15,668 bases of DNA from Fomitopsis serialis (lineage: Eukaryota; Basidiomycota; Agaricomycetes; Polyporales; Fomitopsidaceae): positions 1 through 15,668 of the forward strand of contig NW_025955661.1 of the NCBI RefSeq assembly GCF_022376445.1. The letters run 5' to 3'. Made by a program: the position numbers and the translations under genes. Every line of letters begins with the position of its first letter. Position 1 is the first letter of the stretch. Under the pieces are notes generated by a model that saw nothing but the letters and a program-made list of their open reading frames with translations, was not told where the DNA came from and made no database searches. Shown piece after piece: positions 1-10,207 of this stretch.

Positions 1-149
1 GGAGGTGCGGGTGTATGCTACTTTACTATGCTGCATTAACGTCGATTAGACTGATGATACATCGGTAATTACCTATTCCGCACCGATCGACCCCTTGAGC
101 GGTCACCATCTTCCAGTTGTACCCAAGTTCTACCAGCTGTTGTGCGACC

Positions 150-685
150 ATGTCCAACACATCCAATACTGATGTTCATATGTACTTCTTGGCCTTGCCC
201 TAGACGAGGCACGAAAGTGCAAACCAACTCCGACCGCCTTCTGCGTGGGCTGCGTCCTCACTGCGTCTCTTACCGACTCAAGCGAGCCAGTCATCCTAGC
301 GCGGGCTACTCTCGAGAACTTCCAGGCAACACTCATGCGGAAGCAACGCGCTAACCAAGGCGCGCCGTCTATCCAAGGAGGAGCTCAGGGAGTTGCTTCC
401 TTCCACCCCGGAAGATGTGACTATCGAGCACGTTCTGAACCGTGCCGATGTCTACACTACCATGGAGCCATGCTCCGTGCGCACCTCCGGTCTGGCACCT
501 TGCGCGGATGCTCTCATAGCAGCCGGAATACGCAGGTGCTTCATCGGTGTTGGAGAGCCGGATGACTTCGTGCAGTGCGAAGGTACAAGGAAACTAGAGG
601 ATGCCGGGATCGAGGTCGTTTGGACCAGGGGCTTAGAGCAAGAATGCCTGGCGGTCGCGCGGACGGACATCGATCGAACACATGA
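150..685 (+). CDS. Stand-alone RibD/Rib2-type pyrimidine deaminase, reading frame broken
   Basis: This is a zinc-dependent cytidine-deaminase-fold enzyme of the kind that deaminates the diamino-ribosylamino-pyrimidinone phosphate intermediate of riboflavin synthesis. Visible motifs are HAE (His about residue 63, proton-shuttle Glu 65) and the metal motif EPCSVRTSGLAPC (Cys about 109 and 119), followed by CADALI and a GVGEPDDF segment. The start is the ATG at 150, in context GACCATGT. No single frame is open: it runs in frame 150, shifts near 197-200, again at the GGG of 303-305, and again at the AA of 345-346, each time as if one base were missing. Reading through gives ALDEARKC, then PTAFCVGCVLTAS, then GYSRELPGNTHAE, then ALTKA. 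A fourth missing base near 661 would give a short tail ending at 685, about 179 residues. Without it the frame runs on to 905, inside the neighbouring inverted repeat. It could be a real gene with sequencing errors or a decaying copy. The family call is firm; the exact substrate is inferred. Confidence 0.75.
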
Positions 686-822
686 TGGGTTAGAGTCTTG
701 GAGAACAAAGTACGAAGGACACCTGGATCTCGTGGAGGTTAGTTGTGTCCGGGCCATAGAGGATGTCATTCCTAGTGGTAACACATGTGTAACAGACTTT
801 GACGCGATGTACAGGATCATTA

Positions 823-912
823 GGGGAGCTCAGACTGAACGGGCAAGGGTACGGGTACGGGCAAGGGTAGGTCACGGGGACGGTCCGGCCGCGCGGCAAC
901 CGTAGGGTTAGC
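823..912 (+). repeat. Left terminal inverted repeat of element A
   Basis: This is the left arm of the 90-base inverted repeat. Its first 45 bases are identical to the reverse complement of the right arm. It contains five GGG tracts at 841-867 separated by three-base loops, and it ends in a telomere-like GTAGGGTTAGC. The extended frame of the upstream deaminase reads into it and stops at 905. Confidence 0.85.
841..867 (+). other. Potential G-quadruplex in the left TIR of element A
   Basis: There are five GGG tracts at 841-843, 847-849, 853-855, 859-861 and 865-867, each separated by exactly three bases (CAA, TAC, TAC, CAA). This satisfies the G3N3 quadruplex pattern with one spare tract. Folding is inferred from the pattern only. 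Confidence 0.65.
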
Positions 913-1387
913 AGTAGGGCTGCCACGTAACGTTAGGATTTGTGCCTGTTTGTGCAGCGGTAATTGAACAATACTTTGGTCCCGACAAGGTATATAGAGC
1001 ACGTACATCCGTTTAGGTAGCATGATAGGAGGCAGCTGGATCGTCATCGCAACATCCTCTAATACTTCGAAAACATATACCTAAGTAGGAGAGTACGTGT
1101 TTCTGCTTCGGAAATGTTATGTTACCCGATTAGTATATTCCGCTTTCGGCAGGCGCTGGCACTTTCCCGCACTCGAGTTCAGCTGTAGTAGGCTATATTA
1201 GGTGCATCGTGCGTACATTATTTACGAGCCATGTTGATTGTCATCAAAATGATTTTCTCTTTGTTAGCCTGTGACTGGGAACCATACTGATTGTACTATC
1301 GAAATACTGTCTGTAACAAAGAGCAGTGGCGTAGAAGCTCGAAGAACTAGGCTAGGGTTAACGGTGGCAGCATCTACGCTAATTGTG

Positions 1388-1476
1388 GCTAACCCTACAG
1401 TCGCCGTGCGGCCGGACCGTCCCGTGACGTGCCCTTGCCCGTACCCGTACCCTTGCCCGTTCAGTCTGAGCTCCCC
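1388..1476 (-). repeat. Right terminal inverted repeat of element A
   Basis: This is the reverse-complement partner of 823-912, one base shorter (a GGGG/GGG difference in the CACGGG segment). It carries the same five-tract motif on the minus strand, seen as CCC runs at 1432-1458. Confidence 0.85.
1432..1458 (-). other. Potential G-quadruplex in the right TIR of element A
   Basis: This is the mirror copy of the left-arm motif. CCC tracts on the plus strand at 1432, 1438, 1444, 1450 and 1456 give five GGG tracts with three-base loops on the minus strand. Confidence 0.65.
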
Positions 1477-1480
1477 TATT

Positions 1481-1519
1481 GTATGATAGGGCTCGAGCAC
1501 ATCCTACTACATCACGTGA
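1481..1519 (+). repeat. Left terminal inverted repeat of element B
   Basis: This 39-base arm matches the reverse complement of 2129-2167 with a single mismatch (T versus G in the CATCC-ACTAC segment). It includes CTCGAG and the TCACGTGA palindrome. Confidence 0.8.
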
Positions 1520-2128
1520 TTTTGCATTGGCGCCAGGCACATTTGGCGGGCGCAAAGCCGCCAAACGGTCCCTAAGAGTTTGTGGTATCACACAAGCAGA
1601 ATTCATGGTTTTTTTTGCTACGATCGAGAGATTGCGAGCTTTTGAACAGAATCTCTGAACAGAATCGGCTGGTGTGCAGTTTTCGACGCACAAACTCTTA
1701 CGCATGGTATGCGCGCAAGAGCGCCGTATGCTGACTAAGCCGCAGCGCGAGCACGGCCGACTCGAAAAACGCGAAATGTCTGGCGAAAAAAAGCGAAGGC
1801 CCTCACTGCGGTCACAAACCTCGGAGATCTCATTTTCAGTGGTTCAAGAAAGCGATGTCACGATGAACGCGAGAATGTGAGCTTTGTCTGAGCATAAAGA
1901 CCTGCCTCAATTTTGAGAACCTGGAGGGGGCTTCTTTTGCGTAGACTTCACTGTATTTGCCCAAACTTTTGTGTAATACTACTCCTCTGCGTAATGTCGT
2001 ATCTCTTGCTTGCTTTCTACTGCTTTTTCGAAGCTTTTTACGCTCCAGGACGCCGATGCTGTGCGCGCGATCGTAGGGGTCAACCGTAGACGCTCGAATC
2101 CAGCGCCCGCGCACGGGCGTAGGGCGCT

Positions 2129-2167
2129 TCACGTGATGTAGTCGGATGTGCTCGAGCCCTATCATAC
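2129..2167 (-). repeat. Right terminal inverted repeat of element B
   Basis: This is the partner of 1481-1519. Beyond its outer end the sequence reads GAATACTC, giving a TA at 2171-2172 as a candidate half of a target duplication. Confidence 0.8.
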
Positions 2168-2170
2168 GAA

Positions 2171-2467
2171 TACTCAGTGCCAGCGATACACATCATGCGT
2201 GCGAACACCAGTTTTCCCGTGAGATGACTTGACTGGGCTTGGACTCGGCAGTAACCTGTCATCGGGGCTTGGCCTGTGGACACATCGACCGGTCCACACT
2301 GATTCTCATACAGTTTCACTCGTGCGTTGGTACATGGTACATTATCCGATCCGAAGAATAGTTACAGCACACAGCAGAATATCAGCGCATCGCCTTACTG
2401 ACTGCTGCATACCGAGAGTGATTGTTGAAGGTGCTTTACAGTGTCTTCGACCTGTACAGAACGGGTT
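2171..2467. other. Intergenic spacer, esterase 3' side
   Basis: This is about 300 bases between element B and the stop codon of the minus-strand esterase. I see no coding signal. A small hairpin-forming pair, TGTGGAC at 2275-2281 and GTCCACA about ten bases on, is present but unremarkable. The region should contain the esterase 3' untranslated sequence. Confidence 0.5.
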
Positions 2468-3562
2468 TCACTCGGATGGAGCTTGCGATGCTTTGTGAGG
2501 TACAATGCCGGTTAAGAAGTCCGCGACATCGCGAGCGATGATATCGTGCATGTCGCTGGTAGGGTGCAGGAAATCAACCCACATACGGCTGGCAGGTACC
2601 TCGGTGTCTTCCTGCGTGAAGCCGTAGGACACGGGGTCGTCCATGACACGCGAGAATGTCGTCCAGGACGAGAAGTATAGGACGGTCGCCTGGTCGTGCT
2701 TTGAGGCAAAGTGCTGTGCACTCTCGAGCAGCAGTTTGTTCCAGAGCTCCAGCCGCACCGAAGGTCCTTTGCCTGGGACTGTAGACGAGGCCTTCCGTCC
2801 TGTGAATTATTTCAATGTCATGCGAGGCTATGTCATCGCGATAGGTGACGCACCTGCAGGGCTCCGATGGACAGGGGGAACGTCGATAAGCAGGAAGCTG
2901 CGCGCCCCGGCCTCGTACAACTGCTCTTGTAAGTCGAAGAGTTTGTCTATGAAGTTGGGTATTGTGGTCTCTGTGGCGAATCTGCTTGGTAAAGGATCAG
3001 CATACATAAAGCAGATATTGGAATGCCCTTATACTGACGCGCAGTCGTTGATGCCCACCCAAGTCACTAGAATAGGTTCACGATCATACAGGATCAGCGA
3101 AGTGCCAAAGATCGCATAATCCACGTACATCCTCACCGAAAAGCGTGTCGTTGGCGTTCCATTGGCACCAATAGGGCTTATCCACTAATTGACGCAGGAA
3201 GCCCCTCTCGACCTGCGCTCGTACCCCAGCGATGGTATCGCCGCCATGCGCGAGGTCATACACCAGTAGCGGCGCGGGCGGGTAGTTCGTGATGAGGTGC
3301 CCAACCCAATTCGGCTCGCCCTCCTCCGCCCAGGTGGTTCCGGGGAACTCGACACCGAGAGGGTTCTCCTCGGTGGGATGTGGTCTTCCTGCATGGTACC
3401 CAACGTCAGAGTACGAGTCCCCACTACGCCACAGGATGGTGAGGCTCTGAGCGGTATGACGACAGGACAGTACCTCGGATACTACTGTACTCACAATATA
3501 ATTAGACGCTTCAAACCTATAAACCCTGGCCAGGAACCGCTCGTTTGGATGACTGTAGACAT
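2468..3562 (-). CDS. SGNH/GDSL-type esterase
   Basis: Five exons join cleanly: 3495-3562, 3137-3423, 3039-3066, 2854-2981 and 2468-2799, giving 280 residues with no frame break. The protein is a SGNH-hydrolase-fold esterase of the fungal CE16/GDSL-like type. Block I is IIFGDSYSDVG with nucleophile Ser26. The oxyanion-hole Gly lies in HGGDT (about 82-85). Block III is GINDC with Asn125, and the Asp246/His249 pair is in WVDFLHP. The start at 3562 has a good GACCATGT context and leads into SWPGFIGLKRLIIF, the usual beginning of this subfamily. No signal peptide is evident, so an intracellular or unconventionally secreted enzyme is likely. Introns are 71, 70, 57 and 54 bases; one exon is only 28 bases and encodes the GIND block. 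The substrate (acetylated carbohydrate or other ester) cannot be told from sequence. It shares orientation with the cysteine hydrolase gene upstream of it. Confidence 0.88.
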
Positions 3563-4188
3563 GGTCGGCGCACTTGCCTGTGTGTTCGCACTGCACAAGG
3601 ACAGGGTCAAAGGCTTGAGCTCGTGCACTGATGCTTGAATTGAACCAGTATGTGGGCAGCCTATAAGCGGCGTCCATTTCAACAAATTCTTTGATTGGCT
3701 CCGGTTTGTTGCGAGCCCCTACTGGGCGGCGGCCATGGGGGAACCCCTTCACTGCTAAGCACAAATATTGGTGAACGGCGAACGACTCGATGTCCGAGTT
3801 GGGACGCGGCGATACAGATGCGCGGTGTCGATGGGCATGCACTAAGATGAGTGCTTGCCGGATTCCCGGGACTACTGTACTCCCGGCCACGCCACGTACC
3901 TTGTTGACGCGTTTCTCGCACCTCCCATGACATTTGTATGAGCTATCTCTCAAGCTAGACTGGCTTACAGTTTGTCTCAAATTCGTCTCTGCTTGCCAGC
4001 ATCATAATGCTTTGCGTGTTACAGTAAAATAGTAGATTGATGGTGGTCGACTTGACCGAGACAGTTCACCGGTCCCGAGACAAACTACTGCACCGATGTC
4101 AGGGCCCCATTCTGTCCACTGCTTGAATCTTGCTGTGAGGATACCGTAGCAAATGCCACATACGCGTACAGCACGCATAGATGGGACT
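3563..4188. promoter_or_regulatory. Spacer and presumed promoter of the esterase gene
   Basis: This is 626 bases between the end of the cysteine hydrolase gene and the start of the esterase gene, both on the minus strand. On the minus strand a TATA-like CTTATAGG lies at about 3660-3667, roughly 100 bases before the esterase ATG. A minus-strand frame stays open through much of the interval but shows no protein-family features and no suitable start. No other gene is supported. Confidence 0.4.
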
Positions 4189-5346
4189 TCACGACGATTG
4201 CTTCTTGATTGCCTCTTCCACCCTGATCGTGTCCGTAACGAAACCGTAGCTCTGCAGAACGTGAGGTCAATTCATTCCCGAAGCATAGATGAGCACATAC
4301 ATTAGTAGCGTTGTAGAGCACGTTCTCTAGACCCCCAGCAGGCGAAGTCGTCGCGATGCAGTCTTGCAGCGTTATGCAATCATACCCTCGGAAATAGGCA
4401 TCAACCAGCGTGCCCAGGACACACTGCGGAGGCGCCGTCAATCTCAGTCTGTCATCGGAGGCAAAGCTAGGGGACGCACTTGATCCGCATTCACGCCAGC
4501 GAAGAAGAGTGTCGTTATACCATGTTCTTGAAGATACAGGTCCAAGGCAGTTTGGTAACCCCAGATACCGCTCATCCTGCGAGACGTCGGTGAGTCGCTC
4601 CGCGTATGTCGCCGTATCGCTCAACTGACCGGTTTTTGTGAATCCAGACATCCGTGCCTTCCTTCTTACCCTCAAGGTAAAGTTGATGGAGGGGGCCGTA
4701 TAGATCGGCGTTGAACTCTCCTCGCATGAGTAACCGACCGAAGGGCACAGGGAGATGAGAGCCGAAGCCTCCACGATTGTTCTTCATGAAACTTCGCACG
4801 AGGGACGGCGGGATAGTCGCGAGCTCATGCTCGGTCAGTCCCCAGTTACTACGGGCGAAAAACACTATGTGCCTGGATGTCTCTACTGTCGGTAAGAGGG
4901 ACGTACACCCATAAGATCTTCACATCCTGCGTCCTTAACGCAGGTACAACGTTCATAAGGGGTATAACGCATTGCAGCCCCGTTGAGTGGTCGCGGAGAT
5001 CGGGATGCAGGAAGAAGCTAGGGTAGATCGACATACGAAATCAATTCGTGTTTCGTGCTCGACGGAACGTGCGGCAGACGTACTTTTGCATGTCGACGAT
5101 CACGATCGCGCTCTTGGACTTGGCGATCCGCACGACGCGCTCACCATCGACCGGTATCTCGAGCTGTGTACTGCTCTGTAGAGGAGGTTCGGGATGAGTA
5201 CCATTGGTTGCCACTGTCTCGTCTTCCTTCTTTGCTATGAGGTGCGCCTCACGTGTGAGGTCGACAAGACCTGATGGGTATTCTACCCAGAACGACGCTG
5301 CATTACCGTATTCCAGGGGCTCGAGAACGTGCGGGCGAATAGTCAT
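4189..5346 (-). CDS. Isochorismatase-like cysteine hydrolase
   Basis: Six exons (5084-5346, 4907-5017, 4630-4848, 4480-4576, 4301-4423, 4189-4251) join in frame to 291 residues, with introns of 66, 58, 53, 56 and 49 bases. The fold is the isochorismatase/cysteine-hydrolase superfamily. The catalytic Asp is in AIVIVDMQ (Asp85), the Lys is in WIHKNRMSG (Lys196), and the nucleophile Cys231 is in VNADQCVLGT. Supporting family signatures are FFLHPDLRDH, VNWGLTEHEL, MRGEFNADLYGPL and ATTSPAGG. There is no signal peptide or transmembrane segment, so it is probably cytosolic. Such enzymes hydrolyse isochorismate, amides or related small molecules; the substrate here is unknown. The chosen start begins MTIRPHVLEP. 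The frame stays open upstream to about 5523, so a longer N-terminus cannot be excluded. The gene diverges from SCAMP and precedes the esterase gene on the same strand. Confidence 0.88.
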
Positions 5347-6120
5347 GTCGTATATACCAGTGACACAGCAGAGCAAAGTGAAGGACAGAGGACCTAGTGC
5401 GCAGGGACTCCGATTCCGTTCTCCCTCCCACACCAGCCATGATAAGCTTAGCCAGACGAACTCACAGCCAGTGATTAGATATCGAGCAAATGGGAGTCCG
5501 CATGGAGCAACGCTGCACTGCAATGAATAATAGCAACAGAGAGGCCATTACCGTCATGGTTGTGCCTGATGTAGAATCTCGAGATAGCGAACTCGGCCGA
5601 GGTTTTACAAAAGGTTGTCCTGAATGAGACTGGCTCGAGACCTTCCTGACCTGGAGAACGGTCGAGAAGCAATGTCGCAGCTACGGCTGAAGGGACGCAG
5701 CGCACGTTGTTGAGAGAGAGCATGAGAGGCGTTCTGGATGACCTTGACGTCCCCAATTTCGGGTCCAAGAGGGAAGACCTCCGCCGGGCCGCAGTCGAGC
5801 ATGTGCGTCCGCTGCTATCCTCCATCAGAGTCCAGACGGACGCTACGCCAAATGAATGTCGAGGGTGGGACCAGGGTGGGACCAGGGTGGGACCGCGTTT
5901 CATATCATCGGTGAGTGCGTGGCAGATGCGAGCGGAGGGTAAGCGGAAGGCTGTGAGCGCAAACGACCGAGACGGTGGAGCAGACGAGGTGGGCGCTGCT
6001 GACGACCAAATTGGGACTGGTTCCTGCGCAGCGACACAGTGCCACCGCCGTTCTCCTTCCGCACGCCTCCGCACGCGTTGACCGCTGCGAAATCCCTTGC
6101 CTTCAACTTTACGATTCGAA
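5347..6120. promoter_or_regulatory. Divergent intergenic region, cysteine hydrolase / SCAMP
   Basis: This is 774 bases between two divergent start codons and should hold both promoters. The only internal structure I can point to is an 11-base tandem repeat at 5863-5895 and a minus-strand stretch near 5700-5815 that resembles part of a beta-carbonic anhydrase. Long open frames exist on both strands (for example 5475-6074 minus) but have low-complexity Ser/Arg/Pro composition and no recognisable domains. No intact gene is supported. Confidence 0.4.
5863..5895 (+). repeat. 11-base tandem repeat, three copies
   Basis: The unit GGGTGGGACCA occurs three times in a row. The first two copies are identical and the third ends in G instead of A. 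Confidence 0.9.
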
Positions 6121-7460
6121 ATGAGTGCGTGCTACCTGTCCTTCTTGAGAGTCGTTTCTGACATTGCGTGAACCAGGTACATATACCGAAAACCCCTTTG
6201 CGTCCACGCATTCCCTCGATGCAAACCCCTTCGATGACCCCACGGAACGTACATCGCCCGCCCCCAGCTACCCGAGTCCCAACCATGCTGCCCGTCTCGC
6301 GGAAATCAACCAGAGAGAACGCGACTTGGAACGGAGAGAACAAGAGTTGACTCAGAAGGCCGAGCACATCAAGAGGTTTGGGAGGAACAACTGGCCATCG
6401 TGTACGTCTGTGGCAGTTTCGGGCCGCGTATCGTGTCACTGATACTGCTACTCCTGCAGTCTATCCTGTCATCTTCCACTCGATCAAGGATGAGATCCCA
6501 GAAGAGTACAGACCACAGATTAACAGGCTGTACCAGCTGTGGTTTGTCCTCTTTGGAACGCTCATCATCAACATGATTGCGTGTATCTTCATCCTTACGT
6601 CCGGGTCAAATAACGGTGGAAGCGACCTAGGTTCAAGTATAGGGTACGTCGCCAAGACAGATGCGTCATGCACGGGATTTCGAATGCCTCCATCGCAGAT
6701 ATCTGTTCGTCATCACGCCTCTTTCGTTCCTCCTGTGGTATAGGTATGCTGTACTACAACGTTCAGCTTTACCACTGCTGAAGCACTTTATGACAGGCCC
6801 ATCTACAATGGATATATGAAGGTAAAGCGCGATTCAACTGTATGTTCAACGGGATTGCTGACGTAGGCATGCAGGAGCAAGCACTATACTACTGTACGTT
6901 GCAGGTCCTCGTATGGAAGCAGTGGTCCTGAACCTATCGCAGACTTCTACTTTGTATTCGGCGGGTTTCATCTCGTGTTCTCTCTGTACATGTAAGTCGT
7001 AGCCTCCTGTATCGTAGTGGCGCGCTTGTTGAGCACCCGACTAGGATCATTGGGATACCAGGGTAGGTTCCCCTGCATAGCTCGTGCTAGGATCGCGCGC
7101 TAAATGCCAGGACAGCACCGGATCTGCTGGTCTCATCCAGACCATACAGATGTACAGCAGGGCTGCTTTCGTCGCAGCAATCCTCGGTACCATCGCCACA
7201 GTGGGCTGGGTCATCCAAGGTGTAGGGAACGCCTATTATTATCAACAGGTAGGCAATTCACGGACAATTGCAAGCTCGGACCACACTCACCAGCCGTACG
7301 CAGATCTGGGCGCATCACAAGAGCGCGGGCCACTCGGTGGAGAAGGTTCGTCTAGTGCCCACTTCCTTATTGTTGTCCCCGTGGAAGACAATGACCTTCA
7401 TTACAGGCGAAGACCGAGCTTGCCACTCACGGCGCGAAAGCGTACTTCACGAGGGGTTGA
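6121..7460 (+). CDS. Secretory carrier-associated membrane protein (SCAMP)
   Basis: Eleven exons join without a frame break to 265 residues: 6121-6124, 6177-6401, 6460-6643, 6699-6743, 6797-6821, 6875-6893, 6943-6991, 7045-7062, 7116-7248, 7304-7345 and 7407-7460. SCAMPs are tetraspan proteins of post-Golgi and endocytic vesicles. The N-terminus has two NPF motifs (residues 7-9 and 18-20), which in the family bind EH-domain endocytic proteins. A heptad-rich helix follows at about 40-68, rich in Glu, Arg and Gln. The conserved RNNWPSFYPV entry leads to four hydrophobic segments near 103-124, 139-152, 165-188 and 207-226. WYRPIYNGYMK after the second is the cytosolic E-peptide region. The C-terminus is AYFTRG. 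Introns are 49-58 bases. The first exon is only ATGA, the start codon plus one base. That exon is the least certain part, but its GTGCGT donor and the CTGAC branch site of intron 1 support it. Confidence 0.9.
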
Positions 7461-7995
7461 GACAAATCTCGGTGCTTGCGATTTGGCTAGCGTTGGGGCG
7501 CTCAGGAACCTATGTACTTCTCCTGCTAAGTTATGACAATGATTTCTGCCTTTCTTGCCAATGTTTTACGTGCGATTGGTCAATGAAATGCGTGTAACAG
7601 ACATGGAGGACCGCGTCGTGTGGCCCGAGAATGGCCCGTGAGAAGATCGTGATGGCTTGTCCGATTGTGGCTGATCAAAGGCTCTATCCGTCGGAGTTTG
7701 AACTTCAGCCTATATAGGTGCTGATGCGGTGGCCGTCTTTCTTCAAGCCATCATCTAAGGTCAGTGCCCATCTGCCGTGGCCCGTCGCCCATCCTCATCC
7801 CGCCCCGCGCAGGTGAAAAGCTAAATCAAAAAAACTTTCCATAAAAACTTCGAAAAATCCATTGCCTTGTCGCCTCCTGTGTACGCGCTTTCCATCCGTC
7901 CTGTTCAACTTTGCGAGCGTCTGACAATCTTCCATTTGCAGTCGCAGAAAAGTCCACAAAGCAGTAACGACCCCACTATAACCCCAGAAAACACC
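7461..7995 (+). promoter_or_regulatory. SCAMP 3' region and PAB1 promoter / 5' leader
   Basis: This gene-free stretch of 535 bases precedes PAB1. TATATA at 7711-7716 is a plausible TATA box, 280 bases before the ATG. An A-rich tract at about 7815-7860 (several runs of four to seven A) lies in the likely 5' untranslated region. A candidate leader intron runs from GTACGC at 7881 to CAG at 7941, with a CTGAC branch site at 7921-7925. Transcript ends are not visible from sequence, so the TATA and leader-intron calls are inference. Confidence 0.5.
7711..7716 (+). promoter_or_regulatory. Candidate TATA box of PAB1
   Basis: A TATATA hexamer sits upstream of the A-rich leader of the poly(A)-binding protein gene. 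The distance to the start codon fits if the 5' leader is about 200-250 bases. No transcript data support it. Confidence 0.4.

Positions 7996-10207
<2,212 letters not shown>

Larger units (their letters stand above)
823..1476. mobile_element. Non-coding TIR element A (MITE-like), TA-flanked
   Basis: This 654-base element is bounded by inverted repeats of about 90 bases, 823-912 and 1388-1476, that match with roughly five substitutions and one indel. Weaker similarity continues inward through a shared GCTGCCAC word. The ends begin GGGGAGCTCAGACTGAAC. A TA dinucleotide lies immediately outside each end (821-822 and 1477-1478), which is the target-site duplication expected of Tc1/mariner-superfamily elements. 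No convincing coding sequence is present in the interior (913-1387), so it would depend on a transposase encoded elsewhere. It lies just downstream of the damaged deaminase and abuts a second TIR element. Superfamily assignment rests on the TA flanks alone and is tentative; the inverted repeat itself is certain. Confidence 0.75.
1479..2170. mobile_element. Non-coding TIR element B, abutting element A
   Basis: This is a 692-base interval bounded by 39-base inverted repeats at 1481-1519 and 2129-2167 that match at 38 of 39 positions. Each arm starts GTATGATAGGGCTCGAGC and contains a TCACGTGA palindrome at its inner edge. A TA lies next to both outer ends (1477-1478 and 2171-2172), allowing two or three extra terminal bases. 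The left TA is the same one that borders element A, so the two are back to back. The interior has no recognisable coding region; it includes a T-run near 1610 and a 12-base perfect inverted repeat (1573-1584 with 1689-1700). The exact ends are uncertain by a few bases. Confidence 0.6.

Noticed and set aside
2088..2100. tRNA B-box-like CGCTCGAATCC
   Set aside because: No A box at proper distance and no cloverleaf can be drawn; it lies inside the transposon-like element.
3563..3980. N-terminal extension of the esterase frame to a start at 3980
   Set aside because: The long frame ignores the GTGAGT/TAG intron at 3424-3494, which restores the canonical IIFGDSYSDVG block; the upstream part has no family similarity.
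5475..6074. 199-codon minus-strand open frame
   Set aside because: It has low-complexity composition and no domain. Only the short carbonic-anhydrase-like stretch in another frame seemed worth noting.
6644..6743. Single 100-base SCAMP intron with a frame break after it
   Set aside because: A hidden 45-base exon at 6699-6743 encodes the second transmembrane segment and WYR, and restores frame without any error.
7059..7074. 16-base word shared with 15049-15064 (CAGGGTAGGTTCCCCT)
   Set aside because: One copy is an intron donor in SCAMP and the other is after SPT8; flanks do not match, so coincidence is likely.
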